Source: Malus domestica (lineage: Eukaryota > Streptophyta > Magnoliopsida > Rosales > Rosaceae). From it: 64,000 nucleotides of DNA. The notes below the pieces were generated by a model. The model did no database searches, was not told the DNA's origin, and saw only the letters and a program-made list of their open reading frames with translations. This document shows, in pieces, positions 21,881-33,600 of the stretch. The translations under genes and the position numbers were made by a program. The stretch lies in NCBI RefSeq assembly GCF_042453785.1, contig NC_091675.1, positions 53,792,501-53,856,500 of the forward strand, given 5' to 3'. Each line of letters starts with the position of its first letter. Within the stretch, counting starts at the first letter, position 1.

Positions 21881-22784
21881 TCCGCTTAAGTGCCCCTAGC
21901 CGCCTAGGCACAAGGTTCTAATCCATCGCCCTACTAGCGCCTATCGTCTTTTAGAACTTTAGTTATATTAGTGGTGGGAGTTAAATAGGCGTATGCCTAG
22001 CCTATGGAGCTCGCGAAATAAAGGGATAATTTTTATTTTGTATTTCATTTTTTTAATAAAATGAAAGAGACTTTTGAATACTTCGATGAACATTTATTAT
22101 ATGGTTGCTCACTATGTTTTCAGTCGGTTCTAATTTTTTATCATTTATGTTATTTTAATTTGCAATGTATGTATCTCAATACAATTATGTATTTTAAAAC
22201 AGACCTCGTTATGCACTATCGGCTTGGTAATTTGAATCAAATCCACACCATCTCAATAAAATTCCAATCCATCCCAATACATTTGGGTCAAAAGATGAGT
22301 TGCAAAGCATAGTAAAGACATATTTTGGCCCAGTGGGTTTCAAATTTTTTTGGCCCAGCCCTTTATCAAAAATGAATTTTGTATCAAAACGGATTATGTT
22401 TTGACATATAGTCATTTGGCCGGTTCTGTTGGAAATTGCCTTAGCTTTGTTATTTTAGGCTGACATCATAGTGGCTTTTAAGTGAAAATGATTCGAAAAT
22501 GGTTCAATTTTCACATTGACCCTCTACTCTACCCTTTACAAAAGTTCACAAAATTTACATTAGCAAGAAAGACACACCAAAACCAATACGCGCTAAAATT
22601 ACCGTAAACTCCCTCCATGACAACTCTAACTGGCACAATTTCAACGAAGGTAATATATCTCCCAACCCAAATGATATAATAAAGTAATTCCGGATATAAA
22701 TGATAGAAAAAGTAAAATGAGACATAATATAGAAAGGTAAAATTAGAAATTTTGTGGAACTAGAGGAACACTTGTTTCAATTGT
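21881..22784. other. TIR2 3' flank and CMC4-upstream-like sequence
   Basis: No gene. 21881-22330 matches the other TIR 3' flanks. 22440-22770 matches the sequence upstream of the intact CMC4 gene (57975-58290 plus 58970-59070, for example ATTACCGTAAACTCCCT). This places a CMC4 promoter-like region next to the following TIR remnant. Confidence 0.65.
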
Positions 22785-23969
22785 ATTCATTATTAGAATG
22801 TGAATCAAACACATGTTGGAGAATGGGATTTCACATCCGTCATAATCACATGACAAAATATGTGCTATTAATATATGGAAGTTTCAACACCTAATATCAA
22901 CGAGATTTTTGTAATAAAATCTAACACCTAGTAATAAGAGATAAAATTGAGACAATATCATAATGTTGATGGTGGACTATGTTCCACCTATGAAGTTTAT
23001 CAACACATAGCTAAATGTCATTTATCTAAATATAATAATGTTCTTTTTTTGGCCTTTAAACTTGTAGGCATGAATCTAAATTTATTCAAAAAATTGTTGA
23101 AGAGATTTCGGTCCAAGTTTTAGATAGCTCCTATCTGAATGTGGCGAAGTACCCGGTTGGAGTAGAGTATCGTGTCAATCAATCCGGTTCGGTTTGTTTC
23201 GATTTTCGATATGCTCCTGTCCTCACTTGCCAGCAATTAGAGCAGTTCCAGCCTTGCATATAGGCCGGGGGACAGGGGAGAAGAAAGGGCCCGAGGGCCT
23301 GTCAATCACGTCCAGCCTTGAAGGGCCCGAGCTCGTGGAGAAGGCCCGAGCAGGGGCCTGTCAATTTGTGACAGCCCCGGAGCCCGAGCTCCATGCCCAT
23401 TTTTTATTTTTTTCTGTCAGGCGCGTGCACCCCACTCGCGAGTGGGGGCGCGTCGCCCGACCAGTTTTCAGAAAAGTCAGCCGACTTTTCAGACAGAAAA
23501 GTTACCGTTGGGAAGACACGTGGCTTCCCACGGTCCGTTCGATCTCAACGACTCCTTCATTTGGACCGTTGAATCTCAACGGTAAAAAAAAAAAATCTAA
23601 TTTAATATCAACCGTTCGATCTGAGATCAACGGTCGATATTAATATGCTTTATAAATAAAGAAAAAATAGTTTTAAAATTAAGAAAAGTTACCGTTGTGA
23701 CACGTGGCACAATCTGGAGTGTTGGAATTCAAATTTTTTTAAATCCAACGGCAGAGATTAATTATTTGAATAAAAATTAAAAAAAATGGAAAAAATCCGA
23801 AAAAAAATTGTAAAAAATCTGAAAAAAAATTGTAAAAAATTGTTTTTACTTTTCTATAAATACCACTTCTTCTCCATCTACCTTACACCACAATTTCATA
23901 TTTTCTCAACTACTTTCAATCAAATTCCTATCTTTCTCTCAAAGTTTCAATCCAATTTTTTTCCACAAA

Positions 23970-25408
23970 ATGACTATTGATGCAGGTACGAATTGGTCGC
24001 TTCTTGAAGATGTTGCGTTGTGCACTAGCTGGGTTGAAGTTACTCATAATTCCCTTACGGGTAATGAGATGCAGTTGCGAGAAATGTGGAGTTTAATTCA
24101 TACCAAATATCTTGAGCAAATGAGTGGGAAAAGAACCAAAGAATCGATGTCCAGTCGTTAGAAAATACTTAGCCATTCCTTTAGTACATGGAGAGATGCA
24201 TTGACACAAGCTAGTAGTAATGTTCGAAGTGGGGCAAATTATGCGGATGAGGTAAGAATATATTATAATTATTTGTTTGTATTATTATTTTGTTACCTAA
24301 TTTGATTATAATTATTTGTTTGTATTATTTATTTGTTACCTAATTTCATTATTATTATTATTTGTTTGCATTATTTATTTGTGACCTAATTTCAATATTA
24401 TTATTTGTTTGTATTATTTATTTGTTACCTAATAATTTCATTATTATTATTTGTTTGTATTATTTATTTGTTACCTAATAATTTCATTATTATTATTTAT
24501 TTGTATTATTTATTTGTTACCTAATTTCATTATTATAATTATTTGTTTGCATTATTTATTTGTGACCTAATTTCATTATTATTATTTGTTTGAATTATTT
24601 ATTTGTGACCTAATTTCATTATTATTATTTGTTTTTATTATTTATTTGTGGCCTAATTTCATTATTATTATTTGTTTGTATTATTTATTTGTTACCTAAT
24701 AATTTTATTATTATTATTTGTTTGTATTATTTATTTGTTACCTAATAATTTCAATATTATTATTTGTAGCAACTTCAAGCACAAGCATGGTATGCTGCCA
24801 AAATCAAATCAAGAAACAAATCATTCACCCGATGGGAATGTTGGAATATTGTTAAAGATTGTCCTAAATTCAAAGTTGTGCCTGTTGGTCCAGAAGTATG
24901 CATGAACAACATCCCTCTACACAGCACCTTTGTACACAACACCCCTCCACACTCTACACCCGATCATGGCTCCCATGTTGATGAAGAAGATGGAGAAGAA
25001 GTGCCTGAAACGCCCATTCCAGAACAAGCGTCGGGGTCGACCCGTTATCCAATTAGGCATCAAGGTAAGAAGGCTTCAAAGAGGAAAGGGAGTGCTTCCA
25101 AGAATGATTATGGAAAGTTTATGCAAGAACTTGCTCGTCAAGGTGAATTGACATTGGCGCGGGAATTGGCGAAATATGAGGCTGATAAGGCTAGAGATGA
25201 GGTAAAAGCTGCAGCTATTCAACAAGCATTTCAAGCTAAACAGAGGGAAAAAGAGCTACTTAGGCAAGAAAGGGAGTTGCTTAGAGAAGAAAGAATTGCA
25301 CAACGAGATCGTGACATTATGAACATGCGTTTAGAAGGGATGTCTCCAAATTCTAAATATTTTTGGCAGGCGTGCAAGAGAAGCGAGATCAAGACAAGAT
25401 GGTCTTAG
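23970..25408 (+). pseudogene. Harbinger ORF1: Myb/SANT-like accessory protein, interrupted by a stop
   Basis: Exon 1 (23970-24251) encodes a trihelix/SANT-like start (NWSLLEDVALCTSWVEVTHN). A TAG at 24159-24161 interrupts it where family members have a tryptophan-type codon, and the frame continues KILSHSFSTWRDAL. A donor GAG|GTAAGA (24252) opens an intron filled by a minisatellite. The acceptor TTGTAG at ~24769 leads into exon 2, ending at 25408: WECWNIVKDCPKF, a basic KKASKRKG stretch, then a long charged helix (REKELLRQERELLREERIA) as in NAM-associated C-terminal domains. In this superfamily ORF1 binds DNA and helps bring the transposase to the nucleus. Confidence 0.78.
24255..24768 (+). 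repeat. AT-rich minisatellite in the Harbinger ORF1 intron
   Basis: About eight or nine copies of a unit of roughly 45-65 bp built from ATTATTATTTGTTTGTATT and ATTTATTTGTTACCTAATTTC, with variants (GTGACC, CTAATAATTTC). It makes up almost the whole intron. Confidence 0.88.
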
Positions 25409-25976
25409 CACAACAAGACAAGATGATCCTAGCACCACAGATTAGTTAAGTGGTGAGGAATAGGGTACTTTTGTAATCGGAGCCCATAGTTTTCCAATCA
25501 CTTTGGGTTGTAATTTATTATTTATGTTGTTTCCATGTAATCGGAATAGGGTACTTTTGTAATCGGAATAGGGTACTTATGTAATTTATTATTTATGTTG
25601 TTTCTATTTTATTGAAGTTAGTACTTTATTAAAAGTGAGAGTACATATATTTAATTTCGTAATATATTTATCCTAATAACAGAATCTTTATTCATCAAAT
25701 TGTTCACGTATAATGAAATTATAAAACACACCAAATAAAACTAAAAAACTCACCAATTGGAATTACATAAACACACCAAATAAAATTACATAAACATACG
25801 AAATAATAAAAAACTCACTACAAAAAACACACCAAATAAAATTACATAAACATACCAAATAATTCACACCAAATAAAATTACATAAACATACGAAATAAT
25901 AAAAAACTCACTACAAAAAACACACCAAATAAAATTACATAAACACACCAAATACAAACAAACATACTAAATAAAC
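25409..25976. other. Spacer between the two convergent Harbinger genes
   Basis: Non-coding. It holds repeated GGAATAGGGTACTT words (25520-25580) and a duplicated block of about 90 bp built on CACCAAATAAAATTACATAAAC (25720-25970). The two genes converge here, so their 3' ends and polyadenylation signals must lie in it. Confidence 0.65.
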
Positions 25977-27392
25977 TTAAGTATTTTCAGCTTGTTTCAA
26001 TGCCCACTGGTGCTCTATCAAGTCAATTTGCCGATCAATGTGCATAGATGACCTTTGAAGTGCAGTATATCGTTGAATGACCTTTTCATTGTAACGTCCA
26101 TCCCTTTCTAATGGGTCGTGTTGCACGGGTTCTTCAGTGGCATCATGCGCACAATATATCCGTGTTCTTGAATTGTTCATCGTGTCTGGCTCTGGCTCAT
26201 ATTCATCAACCGCATCATAATCGAACTCATCTTCCACAATCATGTTGTGAAGAATGACGCACGTCATCATGATGGATCGAAGTGACTCTACATCGAACAT
26301 TCTGGCAGCACCCCTGACGATCGCCCAACGAGCTTGAAGGATACCAAAACAATGCTCCACATCTTTCCTGCACCCCTCTTGACAGCTTGCAAAGTGTTTT
26401 TCCTTTGCACTTCGTGGACGTGGCACTGTTTTGACAAATGTTTCCCACCGTGGGTAAATGTCGTCAGCTAGGTAGTATGCCCCTTCGTACCTACGTTCGT
26501 TGACGACGTACGTGACTTTTGGTGCCTTTCCTTGCAGGACGTCGTTGAACACTGGGGATTGGGCAAGGACGTTGAGATCATTTTGAGCCCCCGGAACCCC
26601 GAAAAAGGCGTGCCATATCCATGTATCAAAAGATGCCACTGCCTCCAAAATGATAGATTTTGATCCTTTTCTTTCCCCATATGCGCCTTGCCATGCACTT
26701 GGACAGTTTTTCCACGTCCAGTGCATACAATCGATGCTTCCTATCATCCCAGGAAAACCTCGCATCTCGCCCTTCTTCAGAAGCCTTTGCAAGTCCCAGC
26801 GAGTAGGTTTTCGGAGGTACTCTGCGGTGTACAAAGATTCGACTGCTCCGCAAAACCTCATCAGGGCCTCAAGAATGGTTGATTTCCCCATCCTCGTTAT
26901 CTCATCCACTTGGTCTGCAGATGCTCCATACGCAAGCATCCACAACGCAGCAGTGATTTTTTGCTCAGGCAGGAGACCCATAACACCACAAGCATCCTTC
27001 TTTTGCACAAAGTAAGAATCATGGTTGCAAACATCAGTCATGATTTTGTTGAACAAATGTCGTTCCATTCTAAAATGGCGTCTGAAGTACGTATCAGGAA
27101 ATGCACTGTTATGGACAAAGTAATCGTCCAACAGCTCTTCACCCCGTCGTTGCCTGCTTCTATCAAGGTTTCTTGAACGGTTGGGCCTGCATATATGAGC
27201 AACAGTCTGGATGACTCGACGGGAATGTGAGGCTCTGGTCATTCTTGTTTCGTCATCTCTCCTTCTACGTTCCTCATCCTCTTCCATCTCATTTTCGGCT
27301 ATCTGAAGGTTGAACATTCCTTCAGATTGGTTAAACAATTCTTCCTCTTGCTGATCGATTTCCCACATCATCCTTGATGAAGAAGAAGACAT
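25977..27392 (-). CDS. PIF/Harbinger DDE transposase (HARBI1-like nuclease)
   Basis: A single open frame of 471 codons, close to full length for the family. The acidic catalytic residues fall in MIGSIDCMHW (first Asp), YYLADDIYP (second Asp) and KDVEHCFGILQARW (Glu), as in DDE_Tnp_4 proteins. The N-terminal part carries the helix-turn-helix-like segment LPEQKITAALWMLAYGASADQVDE. It cuts element ends and integrates at TTA/TAA sites, working with the ORF1 protein. The catalytic gene is intact while the partner gene is broken. It may still supply activity to the related non-autonomous elements here (39334-40170, 44818-45191), whose ends also begin GAGCA; that is inference. Confidence 0.92.
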   Translation of the reverse strand: MSSSSSRMMWEIDQQEEELFNQSEGMFNLQIAENEMEEDEERRRRDDETRMTRASHSRRVIQTVAHICRPNRSRNLDRSRQRRGEELLDDYFVHNSAFPDTYFRRHFRMERHLFNKIMTDVCNHDSYFVQKKDACGVMGLLPEQKITAALWMLAYGASADQVDEITRMGKSTILEALMRFCGAVESLYTAEYLRKPTRWDLQRLLKKGEMRGFPGMIGSIDCMHWTWKNCPSAWQGAYGERKGSKSIILEAVASFDTWIWHAFFGVPGAQNDLNVLAQSPVFNDVLQGKAPKVTYVVNERRYEGAYYLADDIYPRWETFVKTVPRPRSAKEKHFASCQEGCRKDVEHCFGILQARWAIVRGAARMFDVESLRSIMMTCVILHNMIVEDEFDYDAVDEYEPEPDTMNNSRTRIYCAHDATEEPVQHDPLERDGRYNEKVIQRYTALQRSSMHIDRQIDLIEHQWALKQAENT

Positions 27393-28068
27393 TGTAATGA
27401 TGGATGGAGAAGAAGAAGCAGAAACTATGAATAATGAGATAGAGATGTTGAGAAAATTGGTGTGAGATTTGTGAGGATGGATGGTGGATTATATGGACGA
27501 TTCAGAAAGGATCGGATTGTAGATAAGGCCACGTGGCATGCCGTCATTCGTTAAAAATCTGATCGAAATCTATCCTCAAAGATTCTGAAAAGATAATGAC
27601 ACGTGGCACGATCGTATTAGATAAAAATCTTATCGAAATCGATCTCCAATAATTATATTTTCGGATAATGACATGTTGCGCAATTTTGAACGAGTTAAAA
27701 TCTGATCGAAATCTATCGTCAAAGATTCTCAAAAGATAACGACACGTGACACGATGACATTGGATAAAAATCTTATCGAAATCCATCGCTAAATAATTGT
27801 TTTTTTTATAAAATGACACGTGACGCAACGAGAACGATTTAAAAAATCTTATCCGAAATTACAAATAATTTTATTTTGTATTATTTAAACAAACAAAAAA
27901 ACTAATATTTTATTGCCTATTGCCAGGGGGAGGGCTCCAAAGGTGAAGATGCAAATGGCAATTACTGTTCATTTATGGTAGTTACTATTCATTAAAGGCA
28001 GTTACTGTTCAAAATGGTGGATTCACTAGTGGATTGCCAGGGGGAGGGCTCCATGGGTGGAGTTGCTC
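27393..28068. other. Right subterminal region of the Harbinger element
   Basis: It contains degenerate direct repeats (period ~120 bp, 27530-27860) with GACACGTG-type words and GATCGAAATC. A duplicated GCCAGGGGGAGGGCTCCA follows at about 27923 and 28036, the second being part of the terminal repeat. It also includes the transposase gene's promoter region, read on the minus strand. Confidence 0.6.
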
Positions 28069-28260
28069 GCCATCCAACGCCATCAAGAACAAACCGAGGA
28101 TCAAAAGGGCCACCAGCACCTTCCCCTCTCCAGTCTCTCCCACCCGTGTCGTTCCTCTGACGCCGCACCACCCGCAACCACCACCAATTCTGACCGAGAC
28201 CGAGACCGAGACCGAGATCGGGATAGAGATAGAGACAGAGATCGAGATCGCAGTCCTTAA

Positions 28261-28640
28261 TCGTGCTGCTTCCGCCCTCGCTTACTCAGGTGGAAGATTT
28301 GGTAGTATTGGCTTCGATCACTGTCGCAGTCCTTCAATGGTTGCCATTGTGGCTGCTTTGATCCTTAAAAATTGTATTTTGATTTGAGTTTTGACAGTGG
28401 TTTCTGTGCACACATCTGTTTATTTTAGGTGATGACAAAATTACAAAATGCATGTAATTTTATATTAAAAGAATTTTTGGGACTAGAAAAACTCACAGAT
28501 ACATTTCAGCTTTTTTCTGGAGAAAATTCTCCTCTTCTTTGCCACAAGTCTTTGAGTTTCAAACCCGAGATTTCCAGTTTTTAGTTTTAAAAAAGTCTCG
28601 TAATTCTCCATTTATCACTGAACCACCGGCTAGTAATTGG
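28261..28640. other. Unassigned sequence after the headless TIR remnant
   Basis: It starts with a degraded copy of intron 2 (GTGCTGCTTCCGCCCTCGCTT at 28263) and a short unrelated reading frame. No gene or element seen. Confidence 0.5.
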
Positions 28641-28921
28641 TTATGCATAATTGTTGAGAAAGGTGAAATAGATAAGAAAAATATAGAAAATAACTGAAAC
28701 TATCATCTGACTAATCACCAATAAAATGGAAAGTCTGCTTATGTGGAAGAATGGTCAAAGTTTTAAATTTGAATTCAGGATTTTTCCTAAAACATGTCAA
28801 TGCCTTATTTGTGTATCGCCTAATTACGACGGGCCTTCATTTTCAACTATCTATTTTGTCGTGGGTTAAAATTTTTTCCCTTCCACGTCCCTCCGGGTGC
28901 TAGTGTAATTAAGTTAAAATT
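28641..28921 (+). other. 5' part of the TIR3 upstream region, left of the LINE
   Basis: Matches 52366-52620 upstream of TIR5 (shared GAAAGTCTGCTTATGTGGAAG and ATTTTGAATTCAGG-like words). The match continues after the LINE at 36130, showing that the LINE split this upstream region. Confidence 0.8.
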
Positions 28922-30617
28922 AGTAATTTGCTTGTATTTTTTTTTTTGAATAAAAGTACGATATTTATTGAGCAAATCAGAAAACGTATAAACTGAAGAT
29001 ATTGTTTACTCTGGGCCTCGATAAAACTTTGCCGGAACTTTTAATCCGGTTGAAGGGAAAAAAGTGTCCCGCACAACAAGAAAACCTATCCTCAAATGAC
29101 AATACATAGGCAAGTTACGAAACATCTTCGAACAAAATATCCCTAAGCAAATTAGGGGGTTCTTAAAACCACATAAACTGTTGATTACTACCAATTCCCA
29201 CTCAAGCAAGGCGATACGTTGCCAAGTTACGTTCCCGCTGAACGTGGTTTAACAACGGTTGAGGCAAGGTTTTGAGTAAATAGCAAAGGTCGTTGATAAT
29301 AGGACCAAAAGGTGAACAATCTTCATCCTGACCCTTCATGGCAGCCAATACCATAATTGAGTCTCCTTTGAATACTACACTCTTACCAACTGGGCAATAA
29401 GCTTGGGCCAATAAAACAGCTTTACTGGCAGCAAAGAGCTGATCAGCATGGAAAGCAGAGCTTGTCCTTCCAATGGTACCAGCAGCAGCAACGATGAACT
29501 CCCCCATGTGATCCGGAAGAACAACACCAAAGCCACCTCGTAAACCTTGTTGAATCCACGCCCCATCAAAGTTACATTTAACCCAATCTACATAAGGTTT
29601 TCTCCACTTCTGGGGGGTACGGTTTGACTTCCTCGCAATAGATTATGCCATTTTTGATACTCTTGCAGTCAACGCTCTGCTCGAAACACCACCTCCTGCG
29701 ACGACAAAAAGGATCCATTCCAAAGCGCATCATTTATATTCTTCCGCAGCATCCATAAGGTCATCAAACAAAAGTAAAAAACCGAGGATGGAAAGTGCAT
29801 AGCAATTTGTAAAAACCATTGTATAAGTTGTTGAGTGTTGCTATTCTCAAGCCTGAGTCCCAAACCACCAAACCAAACCGCCTTCGCCATGTTGCAATCC
29901 CTTAGTACATGTTCTGTCGATTCGCCGCTTGAACCACAAAAACCACATAAATTATCCACAGCCACTCGGCTCTTTGTAAGGTTCGATTTTGTGGGAAGAG
30001 AGTCCAAACACGAATCTTGACGTTCCCGGAAACACATGCCTTCCATAATTTCTTCTATGACTTTTCCCTTCCATCATCAGATGAAGAATAAGAAGAAGCA
30101 TTTGCGCCATCCCCGGCTGAGGGAATGACTCTACGTGCCACATGGTAGGCACTTCGGTCTGAGAACTTCCCATTGCGTTCATAATGCCAAATTCGACAAT
30201 CCACAACCGAACACATACTGATGGGAAGGCTGACAATTAGTTCCATTTCCTCCTGAGCCCATTGTCACGAGTCGGCAAGGAAGAGATTATCCACCGTCAC
30301 TGCAACATCCCAGTACACCAACGGTTGTTAAAGGAAAGATAATCTCATGATCTGATTGTGAGCTATTCTAGCATTTGGTGATTGGTCAACTCTTGGGCTA
30401 GAGTAATTGTAGGATGTAAATACAATTAGCTTGATTATAGACTCTGTTTACCTAATATAGCTTATAGCTTCTGTATAAATCGATCTCCATGTATCTCAAT
30501 ATTCATATCAATGAAATATACAATTCCACAATTTATCTTGGTATCAGAGCACCGATCTTGGTGACTCTATTACGCTTCCGCCACAATAAGCTTTCCTCAA
30601 ACACCATAGCCACCACA

Positions 30618-33600
30618 ATGGCAGAACCAACCAAACCTGAAATCAAATCAGCCGAGAATTCCATGGAGTTCTCAAACCCGTATACCTTACACCACTCGGA
30701 TCATCCGGGACTGATCCTAGTTTCCAAAACACTTGACGGAAACAATTACGGACAATGGAGCCGTGCTATGCGCATGGGTCTTAGCGCAAAGAACAAGATC
30801 GGATTTATCGATGGAACCATTAAGGCTCCAGCATCCTCAGACGCGAAACATGCAGCCTGGAAGAGATCTAACGACATGGTCACACTGTGGATTGTAAACT
30901 CAGTCCACTCAGACATAGCAGGCAGCATCATGTACACTGAAACCGCAGTTGCAGTTTGGAACGATCTGAGGGACAGATTCTCACAAAGCAGCGACTCAAG
31001 AATCTATCAAATTCGACAAGAAATTGTCGAGAACCGCCAAGGGCAGCTCACTGTCTCTGCCTATTACACCAAGATGAAAGCATTATGGGACGAGTTAGCA
31101 TCCTACCATGACCCATTCACCTGCACTTGTGAAGGTTTGAAAGGGCTTGCTGAGCGAGAAGAGAAGGAAAGAGTTATGCAATTCCTAATGGGATTGAACG
31201 ACTCTTACTCAGTCGTACGAGGCTCGATTTTGATGATGAGTCCACTTCCGGATACACGCCGAGTTCATGGCCTAATTCTCCAACACGAACGACAAATGGA
31301 TGTGGTAAGTCGTCGTGAAATGGGGACGAGTTCTCATGCAATGCAAGTTCAGCGCCCTCCAGCGCCGTCATCATCTAATGACAGGTTTCCTAGCCCTTCT
31401 GCAGGTTCATTCTCACGCAAATCACTTAAGTGCACTTACTGTGATGGAGATGGGCACTTGGTGGACAGATGCTATTACATCATTGGGTTTCCAGTGGGCC
31501 ACAAGTGGCATGGCAAAAATGTGAAGCCTAAGAACAGGAAAGCAGCAGCCCATAATGCCGAGATCACCAAGCCTGCTGCGACCACCAACCCAACCACTTC
31601 CAACGGCCCAACTTTCACTACCGAGGAATATAATCAGATAATTGCCATGCTCCGCAACGGTAATGGTCAATCACTCGCAGATGCGAAAGGTATTTTCTCA
31701 CCCACATGCAATATAGCACAAAAGGATGCACACTCAACTTTATATTGGATTGTTGATAGCGGAGCTACCGACCATATATCTCATTCACCACCAACTCACA
31801 ACATCGTTGCTACTCAGCATGACTTTGTTGGTTTACCAAATGGGGGGCAAGCGGAAATACAAAATATTGGCTCAATAAAATTGTCGCATGACTTATCCCT
31901 TGATAAAGTTCTTTATGTACCAAAGTTCCGCGTCAATTTGTTGTCTGTTAGTAAGTTGACAAGAGCTTTGCGGTGTATAGTGACATTTTATCCTGATTTT
32001 TGTGTTGTGCAGGACATGGATACGAAGAGGATGATTGGCCTGGGCAAGCATTTTGATGGGCTATACTACCTTACACCAAGTCAAAATCCTCACCTCGCCA
32101 ACCATATTACTCACACCACAAGTCTTTGGCATCGGCGCCTCGGGCATCCCTCATCCGCACCCTTACTCTCGCTAGCTAAGAATAATACTGAAATAATGTT
32201 TGATTCCAAACACCTTTGTGAAGTTTGTCCTTTAGCCAAACAAACTCGATTACCTTTTTCTACTAGTACTATTAAATCTACTGCACCATTTGATTTAATT
32301 CATTGCAACATTTGGGGACCTCACAAAATACAAACACATTCTGGGGCACGCTATTTCCTTACTATTGTGGATGATTTCACTCGTTTCACATGGGTACATC
32401 TTATGAATTTTAAGTCAGACACACAAATGTTATTAAAATCATTTTTTTCTTGGGTAAAGACTCAGTTCCACACCAACATTAAGGCTCTTCGTGCCGATAA
32501 TGGTGGTGAATTCATTTCCATGCGTTCTTACCTAGACTCTTGTGGCACTATTTTACAACATTCTTGTCCTTACACACCACAACAAAACGGGGTAGTCGAA
32601 CGTAAACATAGGCATCTTTTAAATGTAGGTCGTGCTCTCCGTTTTCAGGCCAACTTACCTTTAAAATTTTGGGGGGAAAGTATTCAAACCGCTTGTTATC
32701 TCATAAATCGCCTACCTACACCCTTGCTCTCTCACAAGTCTCCCCACGAGATTTTACATGGCAAACCACCCTCTTATGAGCACTTGCGAGTTTTTGGATG
32801 CCTTTGTTACGCCACCAACCTCACACCCACCCACAAATTCGACATTCGTGCTATACGTTGTGTTTTCATTGGATACCCTCTTCATCACAAGGGTTATACA
32901 GTATATGATCTAGCCACCCATAAATTTTTCGTGTCCCGCGACGTTACATTCCATGAACACATTTTCCCTTATACCACTTCACCACCCACGGACCAAAATG
33001 ATTTTCCCATTTTACCAATGGGGGTTCGAGACTTGGGAGCAGCCTCTCCATAAATGGGGGTAAGGCTAGCCGACATTCACCTCTCCCAGACCCTGCGTAA
33101 AGCGGGAGCCTTGTGCACTGGGTACGACCTTTTACCAATCCTTTATTCACCACATTACCCAAATGAACCCATCATTCCCAATGCACATGAATCCCACGGC
33201 CCACATGCAACCAATGGCCCATCTAACCCACATGCAAACCCTGGCCCCTCTGACACCACAAATCCCACCCCTTTACCTGCTACCCCCACTGCCCCGATTC
33301 CCATTACCCTTAGCCTTCCAGCAAATCCTGATCCCTTATCTGTTCCTGCTGCTGCCGACCTACCTCCTGACACTGTGCCCACACCGACCCACCCCCCACC
33401 ACCTCTCCGTCACTCTAATCGCTCCACGCACCCACCTGCTCATTTCAAAGACTATGTGGCTCATCATTCCGTCTTGCTCACGCCCCCGGCTCCCTCTCAC
33501 TCCATGTCCAGCACTCGGTATCCTTTACATCGGTACGTCTCTTATTCATGTTTATCTCCTGGATATCGACAATTTGTTTCTCACATTTCCCATCTAGTGG

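Larger units (their letters stand above)
23240..28068. mobile_element. PIF/Harbinger element with both genes (4.8 kb)
   Basis: Inverted ends GAGCAGTTCCAGCC and, inward from the right, GAGCAACTCCACCC. It encodes a DDE transposase (minus strand) and a Myb/SANT-like accessory protein (plus strand), the two-gene layout of PIF/Harbinger elements. TTA precedes the left end; the expected second TTA on the right is missing. Related copies show the empty site CAATTAGCC near 38938. Both flanks carry GACACGTGGCA-type words (about 23514 and 23699 left; 27530, 27600, 27740 and 27815 right). Confidence 0.9.
22785..28260 (+). pseudogene. Headless TIR-family remnant (intron 1 and exon 2), split by a Harbinger element
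   Basis: It begins within intron-1 sequence (22785-23067) and has no TIR exon. Exon 2 starts at 23068 after CTTGTAG and runs HESKFIQKIVEEIS... to 23239, where the Harbinger element intervenes. It resumes at 28069 in the same frame and continues through a long run of alternating Asp-Arg (about 28195-28255), ending at a stop (28258-28260) in place of the usual splice donor. No VAMP-like exon follows. Confidence 0.82.

Noticed and set aside
24255..24768. CRISPR-like array
   Set aside because: Plant nuclear context, variable direct repeats without distinct spacers, inside a transposon intron.
25763..25957. Minus-strand frame of repeated CNFIWCVFCSEFF-type sequence
   Set aside because: A by-product of the 90-bp duplicated AT-rich spacer between the Harbinger genes.
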